Positions 34,185 through 64,000 of a DNA stretch of 64,000 bases are shown here, piece after piece. The notes beneath the pieces were generated by a model. It saw nothing but the letters and a program-made list of their open reading frames with translations. It had not been told where the DNA came from and made no database searches. Made by a program: the position numbers and the translations under genes. Each line of letters starts with the position of its first letter. The stretch's first letter is position 1. Where the stretch lies: assembly GCF_002162355.1 (NCBI RefSeq), contig NZ_CP021434.1:3836001-3900000 (forward strand), in the 5' to 3' direction. Source of the DNA: Tumebacillus avium. Lineage in GTDB: Bacteria; Bacillota; Bacilli; Tumebacillales; Tumebacillaceae.

Positions 34185-34384
34185 ATGCCGACATTCATCG
34201 GTGACATTCATGGTCAATACGACAAAATGATCACAAACCTCCGTGCGGACGTCCTGATCGACGAGACAGGGAAGTGGAGCGGAGGAACGCGCCGGAGGCT
34301 CTTGTTGTGTATGCAGGAGGAGCCTGCATCAACGTGGATGGCGGACTGTATTTCGAGCGGGCGGGATTCGTGTATCGAATCTGA
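34185..34384 (+). pseudogene. Calcineurin-like metallophosphoesterase with internal deletion
   Basis: ATG 34185 follows AAGGAG. The product starts MPTFIGDIHGQYDKM; GDIHG is metal-binding motif I of PP1/ApaH-type phosphoesterases. After about 35 residues (WSGG) the frame changes. A second frame then reads ALVVYAGGACINVDGGLYFERAGFVYRI and stops at 34382-34384, which looks like the family's extreme C-terminus (INVDGG is the usual end region). The central part with GDxVDRG, GNH and the last metal histidines is deleted, leaving only about 66 codons of a 220-250-residue enzyme. It is a clear internal deletion with frameshift. Confidence 0.7.
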
Positions 34385-34407
34385 CCGCGTGTGAACGAGC
34401 CAAACAA

Positions 34408-34734
34408 TTGGAGGAGAACAAACTGAGAAACAAAAAGGCATTTTCCATTCTATTAAGCACACAACTGCTCTTCGTACTGCTGCTTGCGCCATGGTTCTTA
34501 TTCGCCGGGCTGTCTGTGATGATGTTTGACAGCCCGGGCTCTGAAAAAGACCCGACAACGCTGATCATCTTTTTCACGATTCTGGCCTATCCGCTGGGGC
34601 TGTTGGTCAGCATCATCACCAGTTGGATCTCCTACGCACGCCGCAAAGACACGCTGGCCTACTGGTGCAACAGCATTCCGCTGTTCTGGGTGGTCCCGAT
34701 TGGACTGTTCTGGGGCTATGCGCTGCTTTTCTAG
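34408..34734 (+). CDS. Small membrane protein, function unknown
   Basis: Up to 108 residues. Start uncertain: TTG 34408 opens the frame, but the GGAGGAG just inside it fits initiation at CTG 34423 (6 nt on). Three hydrophobic segments (LLSTQLLFVLLLAPWFLFAGL, TLIIFFTILAYPLGLLVSII, SIPLFWVVPIGLFWGYALLF) leave short polar loops; the chain ends in the last helix. I do not recognise the family. It stands alone between the phosphoesterase relic and a bidirectional terminator. Confidence 0.55.
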   Translation: MEENKLRNKKAFSILLSTQLLFVLLLAPWFLFAGLSVMMFDSPGSEKDPTTLIIFFTILAYPLGLLVSIITSWISYARRKDTLAYWCNSIPLFWVVPIGLFWGYALLF

Positions 34735-34741
34735 AGCATAC

Positions 34742-34775
34742 AAAAAAGAGAGTCCGTCAAGTGACGGACTCTCTT
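34742..34775. terminator. Bidirectional terminator between convergent genes
   Basis: A perfect 14-bp stem, AAGAGAGTCCGTCA (34746-34759) with TGACGGACTCTCTT (34762-34775), is flanked by A-rich and T-containing sides. It serves the small membrane gene and the convergent minus-strand gene whose stop it overlaps. Confidence 0.85.
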
Positions 34776-35451
34776 ACTGTTTCGGCATCTTTTGCTGCCG
34801 GTACCACGCCAGAAAGGCGAGGAACGGAATCTTGTCGGCGATCGAATCGTACTCCTGGTACCCTTTGCGGAAGAAGTAATACCCGACGAGACTCAACACC
34901 AGCAGGTGGATCGAATAATACTCAAACGGAGCGCCAATCACGGCGTGCACCAGCAGTTCCAGCACCAGATAAATCGCGTACGACAAGCCAAGCAGCGCCA
35001 GCGACCGCATCATGTTGGCGAGGGCGAGGAACACATCGCGCTTGGTCATCTTGTCTGAGACCGGGGAGAAGGCGAGATTGAACAGCTCCGGGTCGTTCGG
35101 ATGCACCGTCCGCCCGTAAAAGTCGGACAGGGCTTCCAAGATCGCTTCGCTCATGTCATTGGTGAAACGCATTTTCGTCTTGCGGCCTTCGAGCTGCCCT
35201 TTTTTGCGGCTCTTGCGGCGGCCGAATTGCAGCATCCAGCGCGTCAACGGTTCGCTTTCGATCCACCGCGACATCAAGGCGAGCAGCTGTCCGGCGATAT
35301 ATCCGATGACGAGCATCACGGCAAGCGCGCCGACCTGCAGGCCGTTGTCCCAGATCGGCAGCCACGGCGCTTCCTGCTCAACGATCGCCATCAGCAGGAC
35401 GCCAGGGAACAGCACGGCGATAAAATCATAGATTTGAAGCGGCAAATTCAA
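34774..35451 (-). CDS. Membrane protein, function unknown
   Basis: 225 residues from a TTG start at 35451 with GGAGGG 8 nt upstream. Hydrophobic helices lie at about residues 8-26 (DFIAVLFPGVLLMAIV), 39-60 (VGALAVMLVIGYIAGQLLAL), 147-168 (SLALLGLSYAIYLVLELLVH) and 178-195 (IHLLVLSLVGYYFFR). A long basic cytoplasmic loop (GRRKSRKKGQLEGRKTKMRF) and an acidic stretch sit between pairs. The first lines resemble phage-type or filament-associated membrane proteins only loosely. I do not recognise it. It is the second gene of a minus-strand pair, 12 nt after the DUF6188-like gene, so the two are probably co-transcribed. Confidence 0.65.
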   Translation of the reverse strand: MNLPLQIYDFIAVLFPGVLLMAIVEQEAPWLPIWDNGLQVGALAVMLVIGYIAGQLLALMSRWIESEPLTRWMLQFGRRKSRKKGQLEGRKTKMRFTNDMSEAILEALSDFYGRTVHPNDPELFNLAFSPVSDKMTKRDVFLALANMMRSLALLGLSYAIYLVLELLVHAVIGAPFEYYSIHLLVLSLVGYYFFRKGYQEYDSIADKIPFLAFLAWYRQQKMPKQ

Positions 35452-35463
35452 GCCAAACCCTCC

Positions 35464-35868
35464 TTAACTCTCCTCCTGCACAAGCTCCGGCTCCCAAAAG
35501 GTATACCGGCCGCCCGGACCCGCGACCAAAAAGAAGCCGTCGGGACGCGTCAAGTGCCAGTTTTCCGTTTCGGAACAGGAACATAACACCTCAAGATACA
35601 AGTCCTGATCGAATTCCACCGTCAGATCGGACGGAAACTCCCGATGCAGCACCAGGGTCACCGTCCGCCCGACCAGATCCTCGGCGAGCCGCTGCAGCGC
35701 CTCTGGATCGTGCTTCCCATACAACATGTATTCCCGATTCCGCACCCTCCAAAAACATTCCACATGGAGACTGCCAAAACTAAATTTTATCTGAGGCGTG
35801 AGACTGTCTGTATCAACCGCCTTAACTGCTTGTCCCGCAAAAAGTGAAAAGTCGATTGCACTGTTCAT
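35464..35868 (-). CDS. Small soluble protein resembling DUF6188 (immunity-like fold), tentative
   Basis: 134 residues from ATG 35868 with AAGAAGGTAG upstream; the frame opens earlier but without a site. Features: IDFSLFAGQAV at the start, then GRTVTLVLHREFPSDLTVEF, DLYLEVLCSCSETENWHLTR and FFLVAGPGG. The order GrtV...sDLtveFd..l.Lev..sS..E.W.l..p....vaGpGG recalls DUF6188-type small proteins, some of which sit in immunity contexts. The match is from memory and weak. No signal peptide or membrane segment. It lies upstream of the membrane protein gene at 34774-35451. Confidence 0.45.
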   Translation of the reverse strand: MNSAIDFSLFAGQAVKAVDTDSLTPQIKFSFGSLHVECFWRVRNREYMLYGKHDPEALQRLAEDLVGRTVTLVLHREFPSDLTVEFDQDLYLEVLCSCSETENWHLTRPDGFFLVAGPGGRYTFWEPELVQEES

Positions 35869-35945
35869 TAGAACTACCTTCTTTTGGCATAGAGTCTCTT
35901 CATATCTTAACACTTTTCTGAACATGAGAATAGTAGAGAAAGTAA

Positions 35946-35989
35946 AAGCCGTCTTCATGCGCCGGTACTCAGCGCTTGAAAGACGGCTT
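35946..35989 (-). terminator. Probable terminator of the DUF2935 gene
   Basis: On the minus strand AAGCCGTCTT (35989-35980) pairs with AAGACGGCTT (35955-35946), spanning the stop codon, then TTTACTTTC follows. The loop is long and the T run is interrupted. Confidence 0.5.
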
Positions 35990-36799
35990 GGTCAGCGAAC
36001 ACTCAGGAATCTGCAGATCGGGGGCAAACGCGCTCAGCTTGCGCAAAAAGTAACACGACTCCGGAAAATGATGTTCCAGAAAGCGCAAGGTCGTGTCGGT
36101 CAGCACCGTGCTGTTGCGGTAGCGCTCTGTGATCAGCTCCACAAACTGATAGAATTCGATCACCGCCGCCGCCACGTCGCGAACGAGCTGCTGCTGCGCC
36201 GGAAAGCCGGGCGGGGTAAAGCGCAAGAACTTGGTCATCTGCCCATGTTTCACCCACAGCGCCTGCATGCCGCGCTGGTACTCGGCCGTTTTTGCTTCCA
36301 GCGGTAGTTCCACCGGGTCGAAGGCGTCTTTTAACAGCTCGGCATGCCCGATCTGATCGATGATCCACAGCTGCAAGAGGGCGGGCAAAGACAATTCAGC
36401 CGGCTCTTGGCCCTGCACGTACGCGCTCAAGCGGCGCAGATACTCTTCCGCTTCATCCAGCGTTCCGTTGAAGTAAGACGGCGTGCGGTTCAGGATGACC
36501 CGGTTCAGAATGCGCAGGTTCTGCAGGTGGCCTTCAAACTGATAATAGGCAGACGTCACGCGCTGCGCTTCGACGGACAGCGCGATCATCTCCGGCGCAT
36601 TGACCCCGAGCCGGGGATCGAGCCTCTCGACCCGTTCGCGCAGTGTGCGAAAGGCAGTCTGGTACGACAGGGCGACTTCCACCCACTGCGTTTCGGCTGA
36701 CGACAGAAAATCGACCAGGAAATACGTGTGATCCTCCAGAATTTCCAGCCAAAAATGATGCTCTTCCCAAGGGCTCATCTGCGCTTGTGATCGTTTCAT
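35969..36799 (-). CDS. DUF2935 family protein (ferritin-like four-helix type)
   Basis: 276 residues from ATG 36799 with GGAGG 6 nt upstream; the longer frame reading into the divergent ger promoter region is not real. The protein is nearly all helical. It has two similar halves, each with a Glu-His-His-Phe element: EEHHFWLEILEDHTYFL near residue 12 and LEHHFPESCYFLRKL near 245. The middle contains ExxH-like pairs (DQIGHAELLKDAF). These repeats are typical of DUF2935, proteins of spore formers with a proposed ferritin-like metal-binding bundle and no proven function. It stands divergent to the germinant-receptor operon, 135 nt away, with a possible shared regulatory region. Confidence 0.8.
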   Translation of the reverse strand: MKRSQAQMSPWEEHHFWLEILEDHTYFLVDFLSSAETQWVEVALSYQTAFRTLRERVERLDPRLGVNAPEMIALSVEAQRVTSAYYQFEGHLQNLRILNRVILNRTPSYFNGTLDEAEEYLRRLSAYVQGQEPAELSLPALLQLWIIDQIGHAELLKDAFDPVELPLEAKTAEYQRGMQALWVKHGQMTKFLRFTPPGFPAQQQLVRDVAAAVIEFYQFVELITERYRNSTVLTDTTLRFLEHHFPESCYFLRKLSAFAPDLQIPECSLTKPSFKR

Positions 36800-36934
36800 G
36801 CCAGCCCTCCTCTCCCGGAATTGCTCCCTACCATGAATATGCAGCGAAGGGCGGGGGAATGTGCGTGGAATACGGATGGGAAAAGAGGGGGATTTTAACA
36901 AAAACGACTGAGCAGGCAGGAGGCGAAACAGAAG

Positions 36935-38398
36935 TTGCGCCCGGAAATCTCGTTCGATCTCGCGGAGAATCTGCAGGAACTGGAAGCTATGTTTGGACAA
37001 AGCCCCGATCTGATCAACCATCAATTCAAGACCAAAACCGGGCAGGGGGCTGCGCTGGTCTATCTGGAAGGCTTGGTTGACAAGGTGACGGTCAACTCGC
37101 ATATTCTGCATCCGCTGCTGCATGAGCTGCAGGGAAGTCAGACCCCGGTCGAGGTCATCTCGGCCGGGCAGACCAAGCCGCTGACACGTTTTACCGACCT
37201 CGAAACGGCGATCTTTCAAGGCAAAAGCGTGCTGCTGCTGCAAGGCGCGGCAGAAGCGGTGGAAATCGAGACCCAAGGCTGGCCGCAGCGGTCGATTCAA
37301 GACCCGCAGGCGGAGTCGACCCTGCGCGGCGCGCACCAAGGGTTTACCGAAACGGCCGGGCAAAACATCGCGCTGATCCGCCGCTACATTTCCAACCGCC
37401 GGCTGACGATCAAAAAGCTCACCGTCGGCGAGCGCAGCCAAACGATGCTTTATCTCGTCTATCTGTCCGACGTGGCGCGCCCAGAGATCTTGCAGGAGCT
37501 GGAGACGCGCATCCAAGCGATCAAAACGGATGCGATCCTCGCCACAGGCGAGCTGGAGCAGCGGATTGAAGACAATCCGTATACGCCGTTCCCGCAATTT
37601 CAGATCACGGAGCGCCCGGATGCCGCTGTGTCACAGATCCTGCAAGGCCGCATTGCCGTCATCGTCGACGGGTCGCCAAGCGCGTTGATCGGCCCGATGG
37701 TCTTTGTCTCTTTTTTCCAGTCATTAGATGATTACAGCGCCCGTTTTCTGCTCGCTTCTTTCATTCGGATCTTGCGTTTCACGGCGCTGTTGATCGCCAT
37801 GTTTTTGCCTGCTCTCTATGTGGCGACGATCTCCTTTCATTATGAGATGCTGCCGCTCAACCTGCTGTTGTCGATCGGCGAGTCGCGTTCGAGAGTGCCG
37901 TTTCCGCCTTATCTGGAGGCGTTGATGATGGAGATCACGCTGGAGATGCTGCGCGAGGCGGGCGTTCGGCTCCCGGCGCCGATCGGCCAGACGGTCGGGA
38001 TCGTCGGGGGCATCGTGATCGGGGAAGCTGCCGTCCAAGCGGGGTTTGTCAGCAATGTCATGGTCATCATCGTGTCGCTGACGGCGATCGCATCGTTTAT
38101 CATCCCCAATCACGAGATGGCGGCGTCGGTGCGCCTGATCCGCTTTCCCTTGATGCTGCTCGCCGCCTTGTTTGGGATGATCGGGATCGTCGTTGGCATC
38201 ATGGTCATCGCCGGGCACTTAGTCGCTTTGGAATCGCTTGGCGTACCTTACGGCAGCCCGATTGCGCCGACCCGCTTCAAGGACTGGAAAGACACGATCG
38301 TGCGTTTCCCGCTCTGGAAAATGAACGACCGGCCGCGCTCGACCCACCCGCTGCAGCAGCGGCGGCAGCGCCCTTCGCGCAAAAAAGGGGATGAGTGA
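36935..38398 (+). CDS. Spore germinant receptor subunit A (GerA/GerKA family)
   Basis: 487 residues from TTG 36935; AGGAGG lies 11 nt upstream and CTG 36908 would give a slightly longer N-terminus. A soluble N-terminal domain (DLAENLQELEAMFGQSPDLI; YISNRRLTIKKLTVGERSQT) is followed by the conserved GRIAVIVDGSPSALIGPMVF, then membrane helices from about residue 270 (FTALLIAMFLPALYVATISF, VGIVGGIVIGEAAVQAGFVS, LMLLAALFGMIGIVVGIMVI). GerA-type A subunits form the germinant-gated channel of the spore inner membrane. The stop overlaps the B-subunit start. Full length, no lesion. Which ligand is sensed cannot be told; GerK, GerA or GerB paralogy is not resolvable here. Confidence 0.93.
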   Translation: MRPEISFDLAENLQELEAMFGQSPDLINHQFKTKTGQGAALVYLEGLVDKVTVNSHILHPLLHELQGSQTPVEVISAGQTKPLTRFTDLETAIFQGKSVLLLQGAAEAVEIETQGWPQRSIQDPQAESTLRGAHQGFTETAGQNIALIRRYISNRRLTIKKLTVGERSQTMLYLVYLSDVARPEILQELETRIQAIKTDAILATGELEQRIEDNPYTPFPQFQITERPDAAVSQILQGRIAVIVDGSPSALIGPMVFVSFFQSLDDYSARFLLASFIRILRFTALLIAMFLPALYVATISFHYEMLPLNLLLSIGESRSRVPFPPYLEALMMEITLEMLREAGVRLPAPIGQTVGIVGGIVIGEAAVQAGFVSNVMVIIVSLTAIASFIIPNHEMAASVRLIRFPLMLLAALFGMIGIVVGIMVIAGHLVALESLGVPYGSPIAPTRFKDWKDTIVRFPLWKMNDRPRSTHPLQQRRQRPSRKKGDE

Positions 38399-39498
38399 TG
38401 AAAAAGTACGCCTACAATGAGATCACGTATCGGCAATATGTGTTTTTTATCTACAAAACGCAGATCGGGATCGGCGTGCTGACCTTGCCGCGCGCTTTGA
38501 GCGAACAGGCCGGATCGGACGGGTGGATTCCGATCGTGCTCGGCTGGGCGGTCGTCGTGCTGGCCAGCGCCCTGATCATCTCCGTCATGAAAAAGCACCC
38601 GCAGGACACATTGTACGACCTGCTGCGCCGCTATTTCGGAAAATGGATTGGCGGCCTGTTCAGCATGCTCTGGGTGCTGTACGGCGCGCTGGCAGCCAGC
38701 GTCGTCCTCTATACGACGGTCAACATCATGCGGATGTGGATCATGCCGCAGACCTCGCCGTTTTGGATGATCGTTTTGCTGTCCTTCCCGCTGTATACGA
38801 TCGGCCGCAACGGAGTGCGGGTGCTGGGCCGGTTTGCCGAGTTTGTGTACTTTTTTACGCTGTGGATGTACCCGCTGCTGCTCTATGCCGTTCCCGAATC
38901 GCGCCTGCTCCATCTCTTGCCGCTCTTTAAAGACGGCTGGAATCCGCTGATGGTGACATTTCAAACGACGATGCCCAGCTACCTTGGGTTTGAGATGGCA
39001 TTTTTGCTGCATCCGTTCTTGAAAGAAAAACAGAAGGCGCTGCGCGGCGTGGTGACCGCGAGCACGATGACGATGTTACTGTATCTGTTTATTTTTATTT
39101 TGTGCACGACCTATTTTGGCCCTGAAGGAGTCAAACGCTACCTCTGGCCGACTTTGAATCTGATGAAGGCGGTCGAGCTGGAGGTTGTAGAGCGCTTTGA
39201 GATCTTTTTCCTGTCGTTTTATTACATCATCATCTCGATGACGATCATTCCGTATCTGTTTATGGCGGCGTTTGGCACCGCGCAGCTGATGGGCAAACAG
39301 GATCACAGCAGGCATTTGCTGGTGTTGCTCGGGCTGATCATTGTGCTCTCTGTCTTCTACCCGCTGAACTACGAGCAGGCGGAGCAGTGGACGACGACCT
39401 TTGGGATGGCGGGCATCGGATTCGCGTTTACGTTTCCGCTGCTGCTCTGGGGATATGTCACAATCAGCAGAAAGATGCGGGGAGGGAAGCCTTCATGA
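38398..39498 (+). CDS. Spore germinant receptor subunit B (GerKB/GerAB family permease)
   Basis: 366 residues from ATG 38398 overlapping the A-subunit stop, with GGGG 7 nt upstream. It is an APC-superfamily-type membrane protein of about ten helices. It begins with the signature YRQYVFFIYKTQIGIGVLTL and continues with LPRALSEQAG and the family's conserved central helices (TFQTTMPSYLGFEMAFLLHP). GerAB-type subunits bind the nutrient germinant (amino acid) in the spore inner membrane. The stop overlaps the C-subunit ATG. Intact. Confidence 0.93.
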   Translation: MKKYAYNEITYRQYVFFIYKTQIGIGVLTLPRALSEQAGSDGWIPIVLGWAVVVLASALIISVMKKHPQDTLYDLLRRYFGKWIGGLFSMLWVLYGALAASVVLYTTVNIMRMWIMPQTSPFWMIVLLSFPLYTIGRNGVRVLGRFAEFVYFFTLWMYPLLLYAVPESRLLHLLPLFKDGWNPLMVTFQTTMPSYLGFEMAFLLHPFLKEKQKALRGVVTASTMTMLLYLFIFILCTTYFGPEGVKRYLWPTLNLMKAVELEVVERFEIFFLSFYYIIISMTIIPYLFMAAFGTAQLMGKQDHSRHLLVLLGLIIVLSVFYPLNYEQAEQWTTTFGMAGIGFAFTFPLLLWGYVTISRKMRGGKPS

Positions 39499-40577
39499 AG
39501 CGGAAGTTGATCCTTTTGCTGCTGCTGTTGGCGTTGCTCGCCACCGGCTGCGGAACGGAAGGGAAGTCGCTGGAGCAGATGTCGCTTTCGCTCGCCGCGG
39601 CGGTCGACGCCGATGAGAACGACCGATTGGTCATCTACCAGAGCAATCCGATCTTCTCGCAGACGGGGCAAGGGAAAAGCCATATTTTAAAGGTCGAGTC
39701 CGGCACCGTTCGCCAGGCCCGGGACCAGATGCAATTGATGTCGACCGGCACGATTCGCGGCGGGAAACTGCAGGTGATGCTGATCGGCAAAAAAGTGATC
39801 GAGACCCGATCGGCAGGCGCCTTTTACGACTCCTTTCTGCGTGACGCCAAAAATCCCAGCAATGTCACGATGGCGCTCGTCGACGGCCCGGTGAAAGAGA
39901 TCATGATTTTTCGGCCGAAGGACCATCATCTCGGGTCTTTTGTGCATGAGTTGATCGAAACGGCGAACAAGGAAGGCAGCACAGTAGAAACGATGATCCG
40001 CCAATTGCACGATCAGGCCTTTGAGCCGGGCATCACCGCAGCGGTGGCCGAGATTGCGAAAAAGGGAAATACGATCGCTGTCAAAGGAACTGCCTTGCTG
40101 AACAAACAGGGTCTGTACGCAGGTTCTCTAAACCGGGAAGAAAGCTTGATGCTGTTGTTTTTACAGGATGAAGCAAAGCGCAAGGTCTCCTATTCGGTGG
40201 GAACCAAGGGACCGAGCATGAACATTGCCCTAAAGAAGCACAAAGTGCGAACCAACTGGTCAAACGGCGCGTTTCAGTTTGAGATCAAGCTGAAGTTCAA
40301 CGCGGAGATCACCGAAGTGGTCGAAGATCGGTATCGGATGGAAAATGCGCAAGCGGTGGGGGCGCTGATCACCAAAGAGTTGCAGCAATCCTTGCAAAAA
40401 CTGGTCGGGAAACTGCAGGAACTCCAGGTAGATCCGATTGGGCTCGGCCTCTATGCCCGAGCCAGCGAATACAAGCATTGGAAAACGGTGGAACACGACT
40501 GGCCCGCCGCATTTTCCAAAGCGAAGATCAAGGTCACCCCGGAAGTGACGATCGAGAATTATGGCGTGATCAAATAA
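39495..40577 (+). CDS. Spore germinant receptor subunit C (GerKC/GerAC lipoprotein)
   Basis: 360 residues from ATG 39495 with GGAGGG 8 nt upstream, overlapping the B-subunit stop (ATGA). A lipoprotein signal (MKRKLILLLLLLALLATGCG; lipobox LATGC, lipidated C19) is followed by the GerAC fold: GTIRGGKLQVMLIGKKVIET, then a C-terminal domain beginning near RKVSYSVG. The C subunit is the surface-attached third part of the receptor, needed for function in GerA-type systems. It closes the operon with a terminator overlapping its stop. Confidence 0.93.
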   Translation: MKRKLILLLLLLALLATGCGTEGKSLEQMSLSLAAAVDADENDRLVIYQSNPIFSQTGQGKSHILKVESGTVRQARDQMQLMSTGTIRGGKLQVMLIGKKVIETRSAGAFYDSFLRDAKNPSNVTMALVDGPVKEIMIFRPKDHHLGSFVHELIETANKEGSTVETMIRQLHDQAFEPGITAAVAEIAKKGNTIAVKGTALLNKQGLYAGSLNREESLMLLFLQDEAKRKVSYSVGTKGPSMNIALKKHKVRTNWSNGAFQFEIKLKFNAEITEVVEDRYRMENAQAVGALITKELQQSLQKLVGKLQELQVDPIGLGLYARASEYKHWKTVEHDWPAAFSKAKIKVTPEVTIENYGVIK

Positions 40578-40604
40578 ACACCCGCGTGCGGGTGTTTTTA
40601 TTTT
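40577..40604 (+). terminator. Rho-independent terminator of the ger operon
   Basis: AACACCCGC (40577-40585) and GCGGGTGTT (40588-40596) form a perfect 9-bp stem with a 2-nt loop, followed by TTTATTTT. Confidence 0.9.
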
Positions 40605-40756
40605 AAACTGACTGTCCGATACGGAAAGGAGTTTTGTTGTATGATGAGAATAAATCAGTTTGAGTGTTATTTACAGTAAGGGTCTTTTCATTCGTGTTAT
40701 TTTTTAATTATTTCGAACTGCGGCATTGATTTCCAATGTGTTTCAGGAGGGGAAAC
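40605..40756 (+). promoter_or_regulatory. Leader and promoter region of the third NRPS
   Basis: 152 bases between the ger terminator and the NRPS start, much more AT-rich than the genes on either side. A TATGAT (40641-40646) could be a -10 element, but no good -35 is seen at 17 bp. AGGAGGGG lies just before ATG 40757. No operator or riboswitch is recognised. Confidence 0.35.

Positions 40757-64000
<23,244 letters not shown>

Noticed and set aside
36800..37597. N-terminal extension of the DUF2935 gene on the minus strand
   Set aside because: The open frame continues antisense into the ger A-subunit gene, but the ATG at 36799 has a strong GGAGG site and starts the recognisable domain.

Overview
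The window comes from an endospore-forming member of the Bacillota. It carries a complete ger-type germinant receptor operon, strong Shine-Dalgarno sites, frequent TTG/GTG starts and a high-GC coding background. A Tumebacillus-like or Alicyclobacillaceae-like host is my guess; nothing in the window proves it. The second half is dominated by very large, GC-rich non-ribosomal peptide synthetase (NRPS) genes. The first 16 kb is a patchwork of AT-richer accessory genes, decayed genes and one intact transposon.

Layout. 1-2283 (minus): N-terminal part of a secreted WapA/RHS-type protein that runs off the left edge. 2284-4834: a gene graveyard with a tRNA-like 3' end, an orphan ORF, a frameshifted histidine-kinase C-terminus, a multiply broken SDR/thioester-reductase-like gene and a frameshifted HIT-family gene. 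5417-8875: two HTH-TPR regulators of RRNPP type. The first is translationally coupled to a small exported pro-peptide with a duplicated GPxPMxIG motif, a probable peptide quorum-sensing pair. 9123-9552: relic of a serine recombinase. 9717-11286: an AT-rich two-gene Kiwa-like anti-phage system in the order kwaB-kwaA. 11478-14494: a complete 3.0-kb transposon (DUF6431 protein, DDE transposase, ExeA/TniB-like ATPase) with imperfect inverted ends, repeated 15-bp sites and an ATATAC target duplication. 14522-16414: a secreted C39-like papain-fold protein and a membrane-anchored partner.

16589-34103 holds two NRPS genes separated by a terminator: C-A-T-C, and FAAL-ACP-(C-A-T)x3-C. Both end in a condensation domain with no thioesterase. 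34185-40577 is a chromosomal-looking interlude: a deleted metallophosphoesterase, small membrane proteins, a DUF2935 protein and the three-gene ger operon. 40757-64000 is a third NRPS that fills the rest of the window without a stop (7,748 codons so far): FAAL-ACP-(C-A-T)x4-C-A-T-E-C-A-T-E(partial). Its FAAL-ACP-C start is a paralogue of the one at 21225.

How it fits together. The two FAAL-ACP-C starts imply that at least two lipopeptides, or two acylated precursors, begin here with fatty-acid loading. By-eye specificity codes give threonine for module 2 of the third NRPS (exact match to the classical code) and 2,4-diaminobutyrate for module 1 of the second (near match). The other modules are unassigned. 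No thioesterase, MbtH, phosphopantetheinyl transferase or exporter is visible, so release and export functions must lie outside the window or be unconventional. I translated and aligned everything by eye, with no database search.
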